Assembly: GCA_013153145.1 (NCBI GenBank)
Contig: JAADEY010000019.1
Location: forward strand, 1-64,000
Direction: 5' to 3'
Origin: Thermoproteota archaeon
GTDB lineage: Archaea > Thermoproteota > Thermoprotei_A > Sulfolobales > Pyrodictiaceae
DNA length: 64,000 bases
Each line of letters begins with the position of its first letter. Position 1 is the stretch's first letter. The position numbers and the translations under genes are program-made. Below, one piece after another: positions 32,974 to 40,814 of the stretch. The notes below the pieces were generated by a model that did no database searches, was not told the DNA's origin, and was given only the letters and a program-made list of their open reading frames with translations.

Positions 32974-34477
32974 GCTTCATCACCTTCTTCGATAATGCTG
33001 CTATCAACATGTTTGCGGCTAACTCATCAATTCTTCTTGCAACTTCACTGTAGTCTGTTAGCTGCCTGGACAGCATGTCTTCGAGTAGGCGAACCCTTTT
33101 CTCAAGTTCATGAACGATCCACTCTTCAGCCAGTCCGTAAGCCATGGCCATTCGTCGCAGGCGGTAGGAGTTCTTGACAAGTTCCCTTGGGTCGGAGGGT
33201 TCGTGGTCGTCCTTCCTTGGATTCCAGGTTATCACGCGGTGTAGGCTCCACCGTCCCCGGCTCTCCTCAATTATTTCAACTATCTCTGAGACCCTCCTAA
33301 CCTCCTCGCCAACTAGGCCTCGACGTAAACGCTTCACTATCACTATGGCCGATATCAATGGTATGAAGCTGTCACCTATGGAGATGGGTGGCGCCTTGAG
33401 CCTCATGATGGCTGACTCGGCTGTATCGGCGTGGAATGTTGCTAGTGCACCGTGCCCGCTTGCAGCGGCGTGGAGTAGTATTCTGGCCTCCTCACCCCTA
33501 ACCTCGCCGATCACAATGTAGTCTGCTCTCCTACGGAGCGCAAACTTTGCCAACTTGTATAGGTCTATATCCTCTCCTCCCCTCGCATAGGAGTATCGGG
33601 TGACGAGGCTGTCCCAGCGGGGATGATGTGATAGGTTAAGCTCTGGTGTGTCCTCAATGGTCACAATCCTCTCTAATGAGGGTATAAGGCCTAGGAGGGC
33701 TTGCAGGAGTGTGGTCTTACCTGATGCTGCAGGCCCTGCAATTATCATTGCAGCTTTGAAGTCGAGTAGTAGCCAGAGGTAGGCAGCGGTAAGAGTACTC
33801 AGCACCCGGTCACGTATCAGCGATACGATGCTTATAGGCTCCTCCAAGTGCTTCCTTATGACGAGCGAGGAACCGAACCTGGATACCTCACGCGCATAGG
33901 TTGCGGCAAGCCGGTGCCCCTCGGGGAGTAGGCCCTCAGCGTAGGGGTGGGCTATACTCAGACTCCTGCCAGCACGCCTGGCGAGAACAAGAACCAGCCG
34001 GTCAACCTCGCTGGCCGGTAAGACTATGTTAGTGTCAAGCCACCCGAAGGGATACCTCCTATGGAAGATGGAGACTGGCCTCGAGGGCCCGTCTACTGCT
34101 ATCTCTTCAACGTTAACGTCCCTTATCAAGGGGTAGAGGGGCCCGTAGCCACTTATCTCCCTCTCAATGAAGTATTGCAGCTCTATGAATTTCTCGCTGA
34201 TGTACTGGTATGGCAGCTTGTATCGCCTGCAGAGCTTTACCAGCTCCTCCCCCGAGGGAAGCGTATCATATCCTACAGAGACTATGATATCGGTGAGCTT
34301 ACGTACAACATCATAATCCTTGGGAGTTAGGGAGGGCTCATCAATACAGTATATGGGCTTCATGTTCATCAACCCTATGATAACCTTGACCGGCCCTATC
34401 ATGTACTCGTCGAGCTTAACAGAGATGCTCGACCTAGTGCAGTGATAAACCGGTATAGTGTTTGTAGCCGCCTGCAA
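32954..34477 (-). CDS. Type II/IV secretion system ATPase (pilus motor, TadA/GspE family)
   Basis: 507 residues. N-terminal domain with the signature EISGYGPLYPLIRDVNVEEI (about 107-126), Walker A AGPAASGKTT (about 247-256), Asp box VTIEDTPEL, Walker B ADYIVIGEVRGEEA and the His box GHGALATFHADTAESAI. These are the complete motifs of hexameric secretion ATPases. It powers assembly of archaeal type IV pili or an adhesion filament. It has no ArlH/ArlB-type partners nearby, so an archaellum is unlikely. The last ~90 residues form a helical tail. Operon: pilin, ATPase, platform protein. Confidence 0.94.
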   Translation of the reverse strand: MQAATNTIPVYHCTRSSISVKLDEYMIGPVKVIIGLMNMKPIYCIDEPSLTPKDYDVVRKLTDIIVSVGYDTLPSGEELVKLCRRYKLPYQYISEKFIELQYFIEREISGYGPLYPLIRDVNVEEIAVDGPSRPVSIFHRRYPFGWLDTNIVLPASEVDRLVLVLARRAGRSLSIAHPYAEGLLPEGHRLAATYAREVSRFGSSLVIRKHLEEPISIVSLIRDRVLSTLTAAYLWLLLDFKAAMIIAGPAASGKTTLLQALLGLIPSLERIVTIEDTPELNLSHHPRWDSLVTRYSYARGGEDIDLYKLAKFALRRRADYIVIGEVRGEEARILLHAAASGHGALATFHADTAESAIMRLKAPPISIGDSFIPLISAIVIVKRLRRGLVGEEVRRVSEIVEIIEESRGRWSLHRVITWNPRKDDHEPSDPRELVKNSYRLRRMAMAYGLAEEWIVHELEKRVRLLEDMLSRQLTDYSEVARRIDELAANMLIAALSKKVMKHAETEK

Positions 34478-34502
34478 GGTGAAAAACCCTGACCGGAGAG
34501 AG

Positions 34503-34952
34503 TTAGCCGTATATGAGTACGGGTACTGGCCTCGTCACGTAGGTGTAGCTCCTACCCGGTACCTTGTACTCTACATACATGTAGCTCGGCTGACACCCCG
34601 TCACAGTTATTATAGCGGTTAGTGTATCACTTGGTGAGAGCACTCTACCTATCAAACTAGTCGCGTTTACAGTGCATGCGGTTCCGCCAGCCCCCTTAAC
34701 GACAATGCCGGTTATGTTTACGGTTGTCATGCCGCTATTTGATAGCCTTAGGTACAGCGTGTAGGACGTTGGATTATATGATGCATCCTCGACCACGAGC
34801 TCCGGTTTATTAGTTACAACGTATGATGCTGTGACGAAGTATCTATACACCATCGCAGCTCCTATGAGCGCGGCTGCGATGAGTATTAGTGTGGCTATTA
34901 TCGGTGAGAGACCTCTAACCCTCCTGCTTGGTGCGTTCATCTCGCCTTGCAC
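34503..34952 (-). CDS. Archaeal type IV pilin
   Basis: 149 residues. The N terminus has a class III signal: basic RRVRG followed by LSPIIATLILIAAALIG (about 15-31), so the prepilin peptidase should cut after Gly14 of RVRG-LS. The hydrophobic helix is both assembly helix and membrane anchor before processing. The remainder is beta-rich with Thr/Val/Tyr, two cysteines (about 92 and 118) that may form a disulfide, and N-x-T sequons consistent with surface glycosylation. It precedes the pilus ATPase gene by 25 nt. A candidate processing enzyme is encoded at 46086. Confidence 0.88.
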   Translation of the reverse strand: MQGEMNAPSRRVRGLSPIIATLILIAAALIGAAMVYRYFVTASYVVTNKPELVVEDASYNPTSYTLYLRLSNSGMTTVNITGIVVKGAGGTACTVNATSLIGRVLSPSDTLTAIITVTGCQPSYMYVEYKVPGRSYTYVTRPVPVLIYG

Positions 34953-35004
34953 CGGGTTCCGGGTATATCGAAGTGGTTGTGGGTAGCCATTTCATAGGGG
35001 CAAG

Positions 35005-35057
35005 ACATATTATAGGCGAAGACTCTTCGCCTAGGATGCCCTGGTACCGCTTATAGA
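35005..35057 (+). promoter_or_regulatory. Promoter region of top6B: two TATA-like boxes flanking a palindrome
   Basis: ACATATTATA (35005-35014) and CTTATAG (35050-35056) lie before top6B. The second is about 40 nt from the ATG at 35094, leaving a leader of about 15 nt with the purine-rich GAAGGGAAAG as possible ribosome-binding site. A perfect inverted repeat (35013-35033) lies between the two boxes. Confidence 0.5.
35013..35033. repeat. Perfect 21-bp palindrome in the pilin/top6B divergent region
   Basis: TAGGCGAAGA (35013-35022), one central C, then TCTTCGCCTA (35024-35033). The two 10-nt arms are exact reverse complements. It overlaps the end of one TATA-like box and is 17 nt upstream of another. 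This is the size and shape of a dimeric repressor operator; an RNA hairpin is the other possibility. Confidence 0.75.
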
Positions 35058-35093
35058 ACCCCTTACAGAAGCAATCTGAAGGGAAAGTGATCA

Positions 35094-36692
35094 ATGCCGC
35101 AGCGCGCAGCAGTAAAAGAGACGTTCAAGAGCATGTCGCCATCACGCTTCTTCTACGAGTACAAGGAGCTAGCAGGCTTCAGCAACCCCGCCAGAGCACT
35201 ATACCAGACCGTGAGAGAGCTTGTGGAGAACGCCCTCGACGCGACGGACGTGCACGGGATAAAGCCAGACATAGTAGTCGTAATAAGGAGGTTCGGAGAG
35301 GCGAGAGACAAATACACAGTAGCAGTACTCGACAACGGTATAGGCATCGACCCCAAGCACGTACCCTACGCGTTTGCACAGGTACTCTATAGCTCAAAGT
35401 ACAAGCTTAGACAGTCTAGAGGCAGGTTCGGCCTAGGAGTGAAAATGGCTGTCCTCTACGCCCAGATGACCACCGGGGAACCCGTCGAAGTATACACATC
35501 ACCACTGGGCTCCAAGCGCATCTACTACTTCAAGCTCAAGATAGACATAGAGAAAAACAAACCGATAGTACTCGGAAAGGGATCATGGTCTAAAACAAAC
35601 GACTGGCACGGCACCCTAGTCAAGATAACAATCAGGGGAGACTGGCAGAGAGCTGGCTGGAGGATAAAAGAATACATAAAGAGGACAGCAATAGTAACAC
35701 CATACGCAAGAATAGTACTGATAACACCCGATGGGAGTATCGCGATCTACCCGAGAGTCATAGAGAAGGTGCCGCCGGGACCCAAGGAGGCCAAGCCCCA
35801 TCCGCACGGAGTAGACATAGAGATGCTGAAATACCTCATAAAGAACTCGAAAGCAAAGACGCTCAGAGAATTCCTCATAGAGTCCTTCCAGGGAGTTGGA
35901 AGAAAAACAGCAGACAAATTCCTGAAAGAAGCTGGCTTTGACCCCAACCTCGACCCCCATAAGCTAAACGACAAGATGCTCGAGAAGCTAGCTGCTAAAC
36001 TAAAGGAGTATAAGGGCTTCAGAAGCCCGAGCGCCAGCGCCCTCTCACCGCTCGGCGAGGAGGTCATAGAGGCAGGCCTCAAGGCAATATTCTCGCCGGA
36101 ATTCGTAACAGTAGTCACAAGGAAGCCTAAAGCGTACGAGGGACACCCATTCATAGTCGAGGTCGGAATAGCATATGGCGGAGAAATACCGCCAAGCAGC
36201 GAACCGATACTCCTCAGATACGCGAACAAGATACCACTACTCTATGACGAGAAATCGGACGTCGCCTGGAAGGTCGTAGACCCCAACAATTTTGACTGGA
36301 AACAATACCTGGTAACATTCCCAGCGCCGCTAGTGGTACTGACACATATCTGCAGCACCAAGATACCCTACAAGGGTGTAGGCAAGGAGAGCATTGCCGA
36401 CGTGTCAGAGATAGAGCACGAGTTAAAGAACGCAGTGAGAGAGGCCGCCAGGAAGCTCAGAGCCTACATACTCGAAAAGAAAAGGGAGCAAGAGACTAGA
36501 CGCAGACTAATAACATTCCTGAAATACATGCCCGAGATAACGAGAAGCCTGGCCGTGATAGCCGGTGATGGCAAGGTATCCGAGGAGCAGTTGAAGGAGA
36601 AGCTAGTTGAATGCATAGTAAGAAAGCTCGGAGTACCCAAAGAACATGTAGTAAAAATGATTAGCAGCTATGAAGTAAAGATAGAAGAGTAG
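35094..36692 (+). CDS. top6B: DNA topoisomerase VI subunit B
   Basis: 532 residues. The GHKL ATPase (Bergerat fold) has LVENALDATD (about 43-52), VAVLDNGIGID (about 76-86) and GRFGLGVKMAVLYAQM (about 111-126). A helix-two-turn-helix insert (GVGRKTADKFLKEAGFDP) and a transducer domain with KTNDWHGT follow. Together with subunit A it forms the A2B2 type IIB enzyme that relaxes and decatenates DNA with ATP. ATG 35094. The A subunit begins 17 nt after the stop. The coding strand is A/C-rich, unlike the G/T-rich genes near the start of the window. Confidence 0.97.
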   Translation: MPQRAAVKETFKSMSPSRFFYEYKELAGFSNPARALYQTVRELVENALDATDVHGIKPDIVVVIRRFGEARDKYTVAVLDNGIGIDPKHVPYAFAQVLYSSKYKLRQSRGRFGLGVKMAVLYAQMTTGEPVEVYTSPLGSKRIYYFKLKIDIEKNKPIVLGKGSWSKTNDWHGTLVKITIRGDWQRAGWRIKEYIKRTAIVTPYARIVLITPDGSIAIYPRVIEKVPPGPKEAKPHPHGVDIEMLKYLIKNSKAKTLREFLIESFQGVGRKTADKFLKEAGFDPNLDPHKLNDKMLEKLAAKLKEYKGFRSPSASALSPLGEEVIEAGLKAIFSPEFVTVVTRKPKAYEGHPFIVEVGIAYGGEIPPSSEPILLRYANKIPLLYDEKSDVAWKVVDPNNFDWKQYLVTFPAPLVVLTHICSTKIPYKGVGKESIADVSEIEHELKNAVREAARKLRAYILEKKREQETRRRLITFLKYMPEITRSLAVIAGDGKVSEEQLKEKLVECIVRKLGVPKEHVVKMISSYEVKIEE

Positions 36693-36709
36693 ACCCGGGT
36701 GAGCACAAG

Positions 36710-37873
36710 ATGACAGCAGAGTACATAGACATAGTCGACACCCAGGCACGTAAAAAGGCATTAAAGGTGTTCAGGGAGAAGTTCCAGAAGCTCATAGACC
36801 AGATAATGAAGGGGAAGCCACCAGTACTACTCCTACCCAAGAGAACACTGCAAAACACCATATACGATGAAACACGAAAACTACTACTGCTAGGCCCGGA
36901 GAAGCTAAAGAGAAGCTTCCTAGACCTCCACGAAGCAAAGAAATTCATGCAGACACTGCTCATGACCAGGATAATATATGAGGCCCTCGCAAGAGACGAG
37001 TACCCAACCATCCGTGACCTATACTACAGAGGGAAGCACACGATCATCTTCAGGGATGAGAAGGGAAAGCGCCACGAGGAGAACACGTGGGACGAACAGC
37101 GTGAATCAGACGCGGTGATCCGAGACATAGAGGTACTGACGGGGCTACTTCGCGAGGAGATGCTGATACTGAGCAAGGAGAAGGGCAAGGTCGTCGGAAA
37201 TATGAGGATACGTAGCGGTGGAGACGTCATAGATCTAAGCCGCATGGGTCATGGAGCCTACTCGATAGAGTCAACACCCGACCTCATAGAATTCCTTGAC
37301 GTCGACGCCGAATTTGTACTAGTTGTGGAGAAGGACGCAGTCTTCCAGCAGCTTCACAGGATAGGCTTCTGGAGAAAGTACAAGGCAATACTAATAACAA
37401 GCGCCGGGCAGCCCGACCGCGCCACACGCAGATTCGTCCGCAGGCTAAACGAGGAACTAGGCCTACCAGTCTACATACTCACGGACGCAGACCCTTACGG
37501 ATGGTACATCTACAGCGTCTTCAAGATAGGCTCAATAACACTCTCCTACGAGAGCGAGAGACTCGCAACACCAGCCGCACGCTTCCTCGGTGTATCAATG
37601 TCGGACATCTTCGGCGCAAAAGGCAAGAAACCATACCTAACAGAAGCAGAACGCAGGAACTTCATAATCAAGGCCAAAGACGCCGACATAAAAAGAGCAA
37701 AGGAGCTACTAGCCTACAAGTGGTTCCAGACACCCAAGTGGAAGACTGAGATAGACATATTCCTCAAGAAGAAGGCAAAGCTGGAGATAGAAGCACTTGC
37801 AGGCAAGGGGCTACGGTTCCTAGCCTTCAAATACATACCCGAGAAGATAGAGACCGGTGACTGGATCGAATGA
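36710..37873 (+). CDS. top6A: DNA topoisomerase VI subunit A
   Basis: 387 residues, Spo11 homologue. The catalytic tyrosine lies in TIRDLYYRGK (about 101-110) of the winged-helix (CAP-like) domain. The Toprim domain shows the metal-binding glutamate in VLVVEKDAVFQQL and the Asp pair in ILTDADPYGWYIYSVFK. It makes the double-strand break with 5'-tyrosyl linkage. It is translated after top6B, and its last 4 nt overlap deoC, giving a three-gene operon. Confidence 0.97.
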   Translation: MTAEYIDIVDTQARKKALKVFREKFQKLIDQIMKGKPPVLLLPKRTLQNTIYDETRKLLLLGPEKLKRSFLDLHEAKKFMQTLLMTRIIYEALARDEYPTIRDLYYRGKHTIIFRDEKGKRHEENTWDEQRESDAVIRDIEVLTGLLREEMLILSKEKGKVVGNMRIRSGGDVIDLSRMGHGAYSIESTPDLIEFLDVDAEFVLVVEKDAVFQQLHRIGFWRKYKAILITSAGQPDRATRRFVRRLNEELGLPVYILTDADPYGWYIYSVFKIGSITLSYESERLATPAARFLGVSMSDIFGAKGKKPYLTEAERRNFIIKAKDADIKRAKELLAYKWFQTPKWKTEIDIFLKKKAKLEIEALAGKGLRFLAFKYIPEKIETGDWIE

Positions 37874-38601
37874 AGATGGAAATACCACCGCTACACGAAA
37901 TACTTAGGCGCATAGACCATGCAGTCCTAAAACCCTGGCAGACAAGGCATGATGTAGACAGAGCCGTGAGGGAGGCAACAGAACTGGGACTTAGAGGGAT
38001 AATAGTATCACCGTCTCTCCTCCACTACCTTAGAGACACCTACAGCGAGGGTATCCGTGGAGTAGTCGTAGGCTTCCCGTTTGGCTACCATCACCTCGAG
38101 GCAAAAATAAAGGAGCTCGAACGCGCGCTAGCAGACGAACCCGATGAGGTGGATGCAGTAATAAACTACCAACGCCTCATCCTCGGGGACTACAATTACG
38201 TATACAATGAGGCGGCAGCACTAACCGAGCTATGCCACGATGTAGGGGTAAAAATAAAGCTAATCATAGAGACACCCGTAACCGCACAAAACCCCCAGAC
38301 ACTCTACAAGGCAGTAGAAATAGCCGTTAAAGCTGGCGCCGACTACATAAAGACAAGCACGGGTTTCGGCCCAAGAAAGACAATACCAGAGGATGTGGCG
38401 GCAATAAACAAGATACTAGAAGACATGAATGTAAGGAGCAAGATCGGCATAAAGGCTGCCGGAGGCATACGCTCAGCACTACAAGCAATACTGATGCTCA
38501 AAGCTGGCGCCGACATAATAGGCACAAGCACACCCTCAACCATACGAGAGACATATACATTCCTAAAACAATTCTACGAAAAGAAGCTAGATAACCAATG
38601 A
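37870..38601 (+). CDS. deoC: Deoxyribose-phosphate aldolase
   Basis: 243 residues, class I aldolase TIM barrel. The Schiff-base lysine is in GADYIKTSTGFGP (about 155-167) and the second active-site lysine in GIKAAGGIRSALQAI (about 198-212); the N-terminal IDHAVLKPWQT region is also typical. It splits 2-deoxyribose 5-phosphate to acetaldehyde and glyceraldehyde 3-phosphate. The ATG overlaps the stop of top6A by 4 nt. The link to topoisomerase VI is probably only transcriptional. Confidence 0.95.
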   Translation: MKMEIPPLHEILRRIDHAVLKPWQTRHDVDRAVREATELGLRGIIVSPSLLHYLRDTYSEGIRGVVVGFPFGYHHLEAKIKELERALADEPDEVDAVINYQRLILGDYNYVYNEAAALTELCHDVGVKIKLIIETPVTAQNPQTLYKAVEIAVKAGADYIKTSTGFGPRKTIPEDVAAINKILEDMNVRSKIGIKAAGGIRSALQAILMLKAGADIIGTSTPSTIRETYTFLKQFYEKKLDNQ

Positions 38602-38604
38602 TGC

Positions 38605-38661
38605 TCAGCTGAGACAGGTTATCTCATCCCCAGGGTAGGTCGTTACCCCTTATCTCATCAC
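38605..38661 (-). ncRNA. Candidate box C/D sRNA
   Basis: Read on the minus strand: C box GTGATGA (38655-38661), a 16-nt spacer ending before a CTAC that may be a degenerate D', C'-like GGGATGA, a 15-nt guide GATAACCTGTCTCAG, and D box CTGA (38605-38608). TGC and GCA flanking the boxes could form a short terminal stem. Total 57 nt, typical for archaeal C/D guides. It lies 61 nt downstream of the zinc-ribbon gene on the same strand and right after deoC on the other. No rRNA target was identified from memory. Confidence 0.5.
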
Positions 38662-38722
38662 GGCAGGTGGTGACGAAACGACGGTCTCCAGACCCCGGGG
38701 AAGACACCCGAGGGGATGAAGA

Positions 38723-38902
38723 TTATTCTCCTTGCTGAGCCTCGTGCTCGCCGACCCTAGCTACGACTACATGGAACTGGTTAGACTTGCAACGGGGGCA
38801 GTATAGGTATATCCTGCCTCCCCCGACGAGGTATAGATTGAAGCTAACCTCGAGTATCCGCTCGTTACCACACTTGCTGCACTTAATCAGCCATTTAGTC
38901 AC
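38723..38902 (-). CDS. Small zinc-ribbon protein (59 residues)
   Basis: Short gene starting GTG 38902 and ending TAA 38723. It reads MTKWLIKCSKCGNERIL..., with two CxxC knuckles, C8/C11 and C35/C38 (CPRC), separated by a strand-loop-strand segment containing VGGGRIYLY. This is the spacing of a classical zinc ribbon. Its start shares one base with the stop of the ASCH-domain gene (TAGTG), which is strong evidence for translation as an operon. Nucleic-acid or protein binding is likely; the exact role is unknown. Confidence 0.8.
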   Translation of the reverse strand: MTKWLIKCSKCGNERILEVSFNLYLVGGGRIYLYCPRCKSNQFHVVVARVGEHEAQQGE

Positions 38903-39525
38903 TATTGATTCCCTCCACTCTTCCTCAATATGCCTCTACGAACAAGCTCCCGCAGTACACGCTTAAGTAGCCTACGAATAATCCACCTCTTCTCTATAGT
39001 TCCGAAGAACCTTATGCTGGTAGCCCTAATACTCCTCGTCACTGTCAAGTCTCGCAGAATCTCGGCCTCCTTATCGCTGAGCTCACCCCTTAGGTACCTC
39101 AAGCCCAGCCTTGCTACATCGGCTGGTTCGAGCCCCAGATATGGGTGCTCCGGCTCTAGTTTTGAAAGATCCTGCGTAACCTGGAACTTTATTATCGTGA
39201 CGTAGTCGTCCGGCTTCACGTCCCCGTAGACACGTCGGAGTACATCGAGGAGCTCCTTGACATTATTAAACCCGTCTTCACGTGCATCCTCATCAGTCAG
39301 TTCTGAAACCCTTTTATGGACTACATCAGTCACTTTAACCTTTGCAATAGGCCTACCCCCTCCATGCACTATTAACTCTGGATACTTCACCTTCACTATC
39401 CCAAGCCTTATCGTTGCACGTTTGCGACCAGAGAGTATCATGTCAACGTACTCTCCCTTAACCATGAGATGCCTTCCGAGAAATACCACCCGGCTACCCT
39501 TCCTACGCTGGGCAGCCATGACCAC
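38902..39525 (-). CDS. ASCH-domain protein with C-terminal helical extension
   Basis: 207 residues. The ASCH domain spans about residues 10-120, with GRKRATIRLG (about 33-42) as the characteristic G-x-K-x-x-(T)-x-R motif near the N terminus and KVKVTDVVHKRVSELTDEDA further on. ASCH domains bind RNA or nucleotides, and some are amidohydrolases or translation coregulators. The last ~85 residues are basic helices (IEKRWIIRRLLKRVLRELVRRG) and could contact RNA. It is followed without a gap by a zinc-ribbon gene, suggesting a two-protein RNA-related unit; this is inference. Confidence 0.82.
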   Translation of the reverse strand: MVMAAQRRKGSRVVFLGRHLMVKGEYVDMILSGRKRATIRLGIVKVKYPELIVHGGGRPIAKVKVTDVVHKRVSELTDEDAREDGFNNVKELLDVLRRVYGDVKPDDYVTIIKFQVTQDLSKLEPEHPYLGLEPADVARLGLRYLRGELSDKEAEILRDLTVTRSIRATSIRFFGTIEKRWIIRRLLKRVLRELVRRGILRKSGGNQ

Positions 39526-39577
39526 CCTTTCCCGCCGGAGACATAAGAAGGCATCCTAATAGTATCTCTCGACACGG

Positions 39578-39641
39578 GTGATGATGGAGTAGCTGGGCGC
39601 TGCGAGGCTAAAAAGCCCATGAAGACGGGCCAAAGCCCTGA
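39578..39641 (+). ncRNA. Candidate box C/D sRNA
   Basis: C box GTGATGA (39578-39584), C'-like ATGAAGA followed by exactly 12 nt (CGGGCCAAAGCC) and D box CTGA (39638-39641). D' is unclear (CTGC or CTGG). A TATA-like CCTAATAG lies about 24 nt upstream. The element is 64 nt, antisense in direction to both flanking minus-strand genes and inside their 137-bp gap. Target not identified. Confidence 0.4.
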
Positions 39642-39662
39642 ACCCCTCTCTTCTAAACTCCT

Positions 39663-40790
39663 TCACACTATTGTTAGCGGCTTCAGTGTTGCATGAGGCT
39701 CCACATGGGCACCAGCAGTTATTACTGCGCCGAGCTTAAGTCTTTCAAGAGGCATCGAGGTCGTTATACGCACACTCTCCGGAACGCGGGAGACATCATA
39801 GACTATGTTCCTAGTCACTGTGAAGGGAGCTACTGATGCAGATTCTCCTACAACGGAGTCGGCGATGTAGCAGTGGGATGCAATATACGCAGCATCAAGG
39901 GCAGTGGAACGCTTGAACTCTGTATAGGCGCCGACCACAGCTCCCGGTGCAAGGAATGCATGGTCACGTAGGAAGGCATTTACACCGACAAGGCATCCCC
40001 TTCCAACATACACCGGTCCCTTGAGGACCGCATAGTGGTCGATGCGGGCTGAATCATCTACATATACCGGGCCATCGATAACGGCCCTATCGCTCACCCT
40101 CGCAGTATCACTAATGTAAACACCCCTCAGCCTGTCCAGGTGCAGTCTTATAGCAACCATGTAATCCCATGGAGTGTCCATATCCACCCATGGCCCGAGC
40201 CACTCGATAGCATAGAGGCGCCTCAATCCGCGCAGGAACCCCTCTATATCGGCGGCTCTACTCCACTCTTCAAGATCCCTAAACCTCAGCACCGAGGCGC
40301 CTGCATACACGAAGCCTCCTTCACCTATACCTATTACAGTCCGGTCAACGTCGTTAACATCTATCCGCATAAACCTCTCATGTATATAGGCCGGCACAGT
40401 TACGACAATACCAGGCACGAGTCCACGTTCAGCGCCGACTATAGGCTGCCTGTAGAACTCGCGCTCCGCGTAAACATCGCCATATATAATTGTCACCAGC
40501 TCTTCCCGACTACATATAGCCCTAAGCCTTGAGACAACCGACCTTATGGCAGCACTAATACCTTCGCCACGCTGTTCAATGACCCGCATGCCTCGTTCAG
40601 CGGCATAGCGTAGGGCGTTAGGGTCGTCGGAGACAAACCAGACATCGACGCCAAGCCCCTCAAACGCTCCATAGATATGGTCGATAAGCCTGCCGCCGGG
40701 CAGCGGTACAAGGCTCCTCGAGCTATAGCTCTTATAGACCAGCCCTAACTGCCTAGGATTACCACCACCCAGCACAACGACCTGCATCAA
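39663..40790 (-). CDS. GlmU-like sugar nucleotidyltransferase/acetyltransferase with aberrant signature loop
   Basis: 375 residues. The N-terminal Rossmann-like nucleotidyltransferase domain (to about 225) begins VVVLGGGNPRQLGLVYKSYS; the standard G-x-G-T-R-L...PK loop is not present in recognisable form. Asp in IIYGDVY (about 102-108) and GPWVDMDTPWDY match the metal/sugar site. The C-terminal ~150 residues are a left-handed beta-helix with hexapeptide-like repeats (ARVSDRAVIDGPVYVDDSA). It lies 24 nt downstream of glmS, so it probably handles GlcN/GlcNAc 1-phosphate on the way to UDP-GlcNAc. Loss of the signature loop leaves real doubt about nucleotidyl transfer. Confidence 0.75.
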   Translation of the reverse strand: MMQVVVLGGGNPRQLGLVYKSYSSRSLVPLPGGRLIDHIYGAFEGLGVDVWFVSDDPNALRYAAERGMRVIEQRGEGISAAIRSVVSRLRAICSREELVTIIYGDVYAEREFYRQPIVGAERGLVPGIVVTVPAYIHERFMRIDVNDVDRTVIGIGEGGFVYAGASVLRFRDLEEWSRAADIEGFLRGLRRLYAIEWLGPWVDMDTPWDYMVAIRLHLDRLRGVYISDTARVSDRAVIDGPVYVDDSARIDHYAVLKGPVYVGRGCLVGVNAFLRDHAFLAPGAVVGAYTEFKRSTALDAAYIASHCYIADSVVGESASVAPFTVTRNIVYDVSRVPESVRITTSMPLERLKLGAVITAGAHVEPHATLKPLTIV

Positions 40791-40814
40791 GCATCACCTC
40801 CCGGGCCTCACCCC

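Noticed and set aside
31612-34952. Archaellum locus
   Set aside because: No arlB multi-copy archaellins, arlF/G/H or arlC/D/E-type genes. The three genes fit a type IV pilus system.
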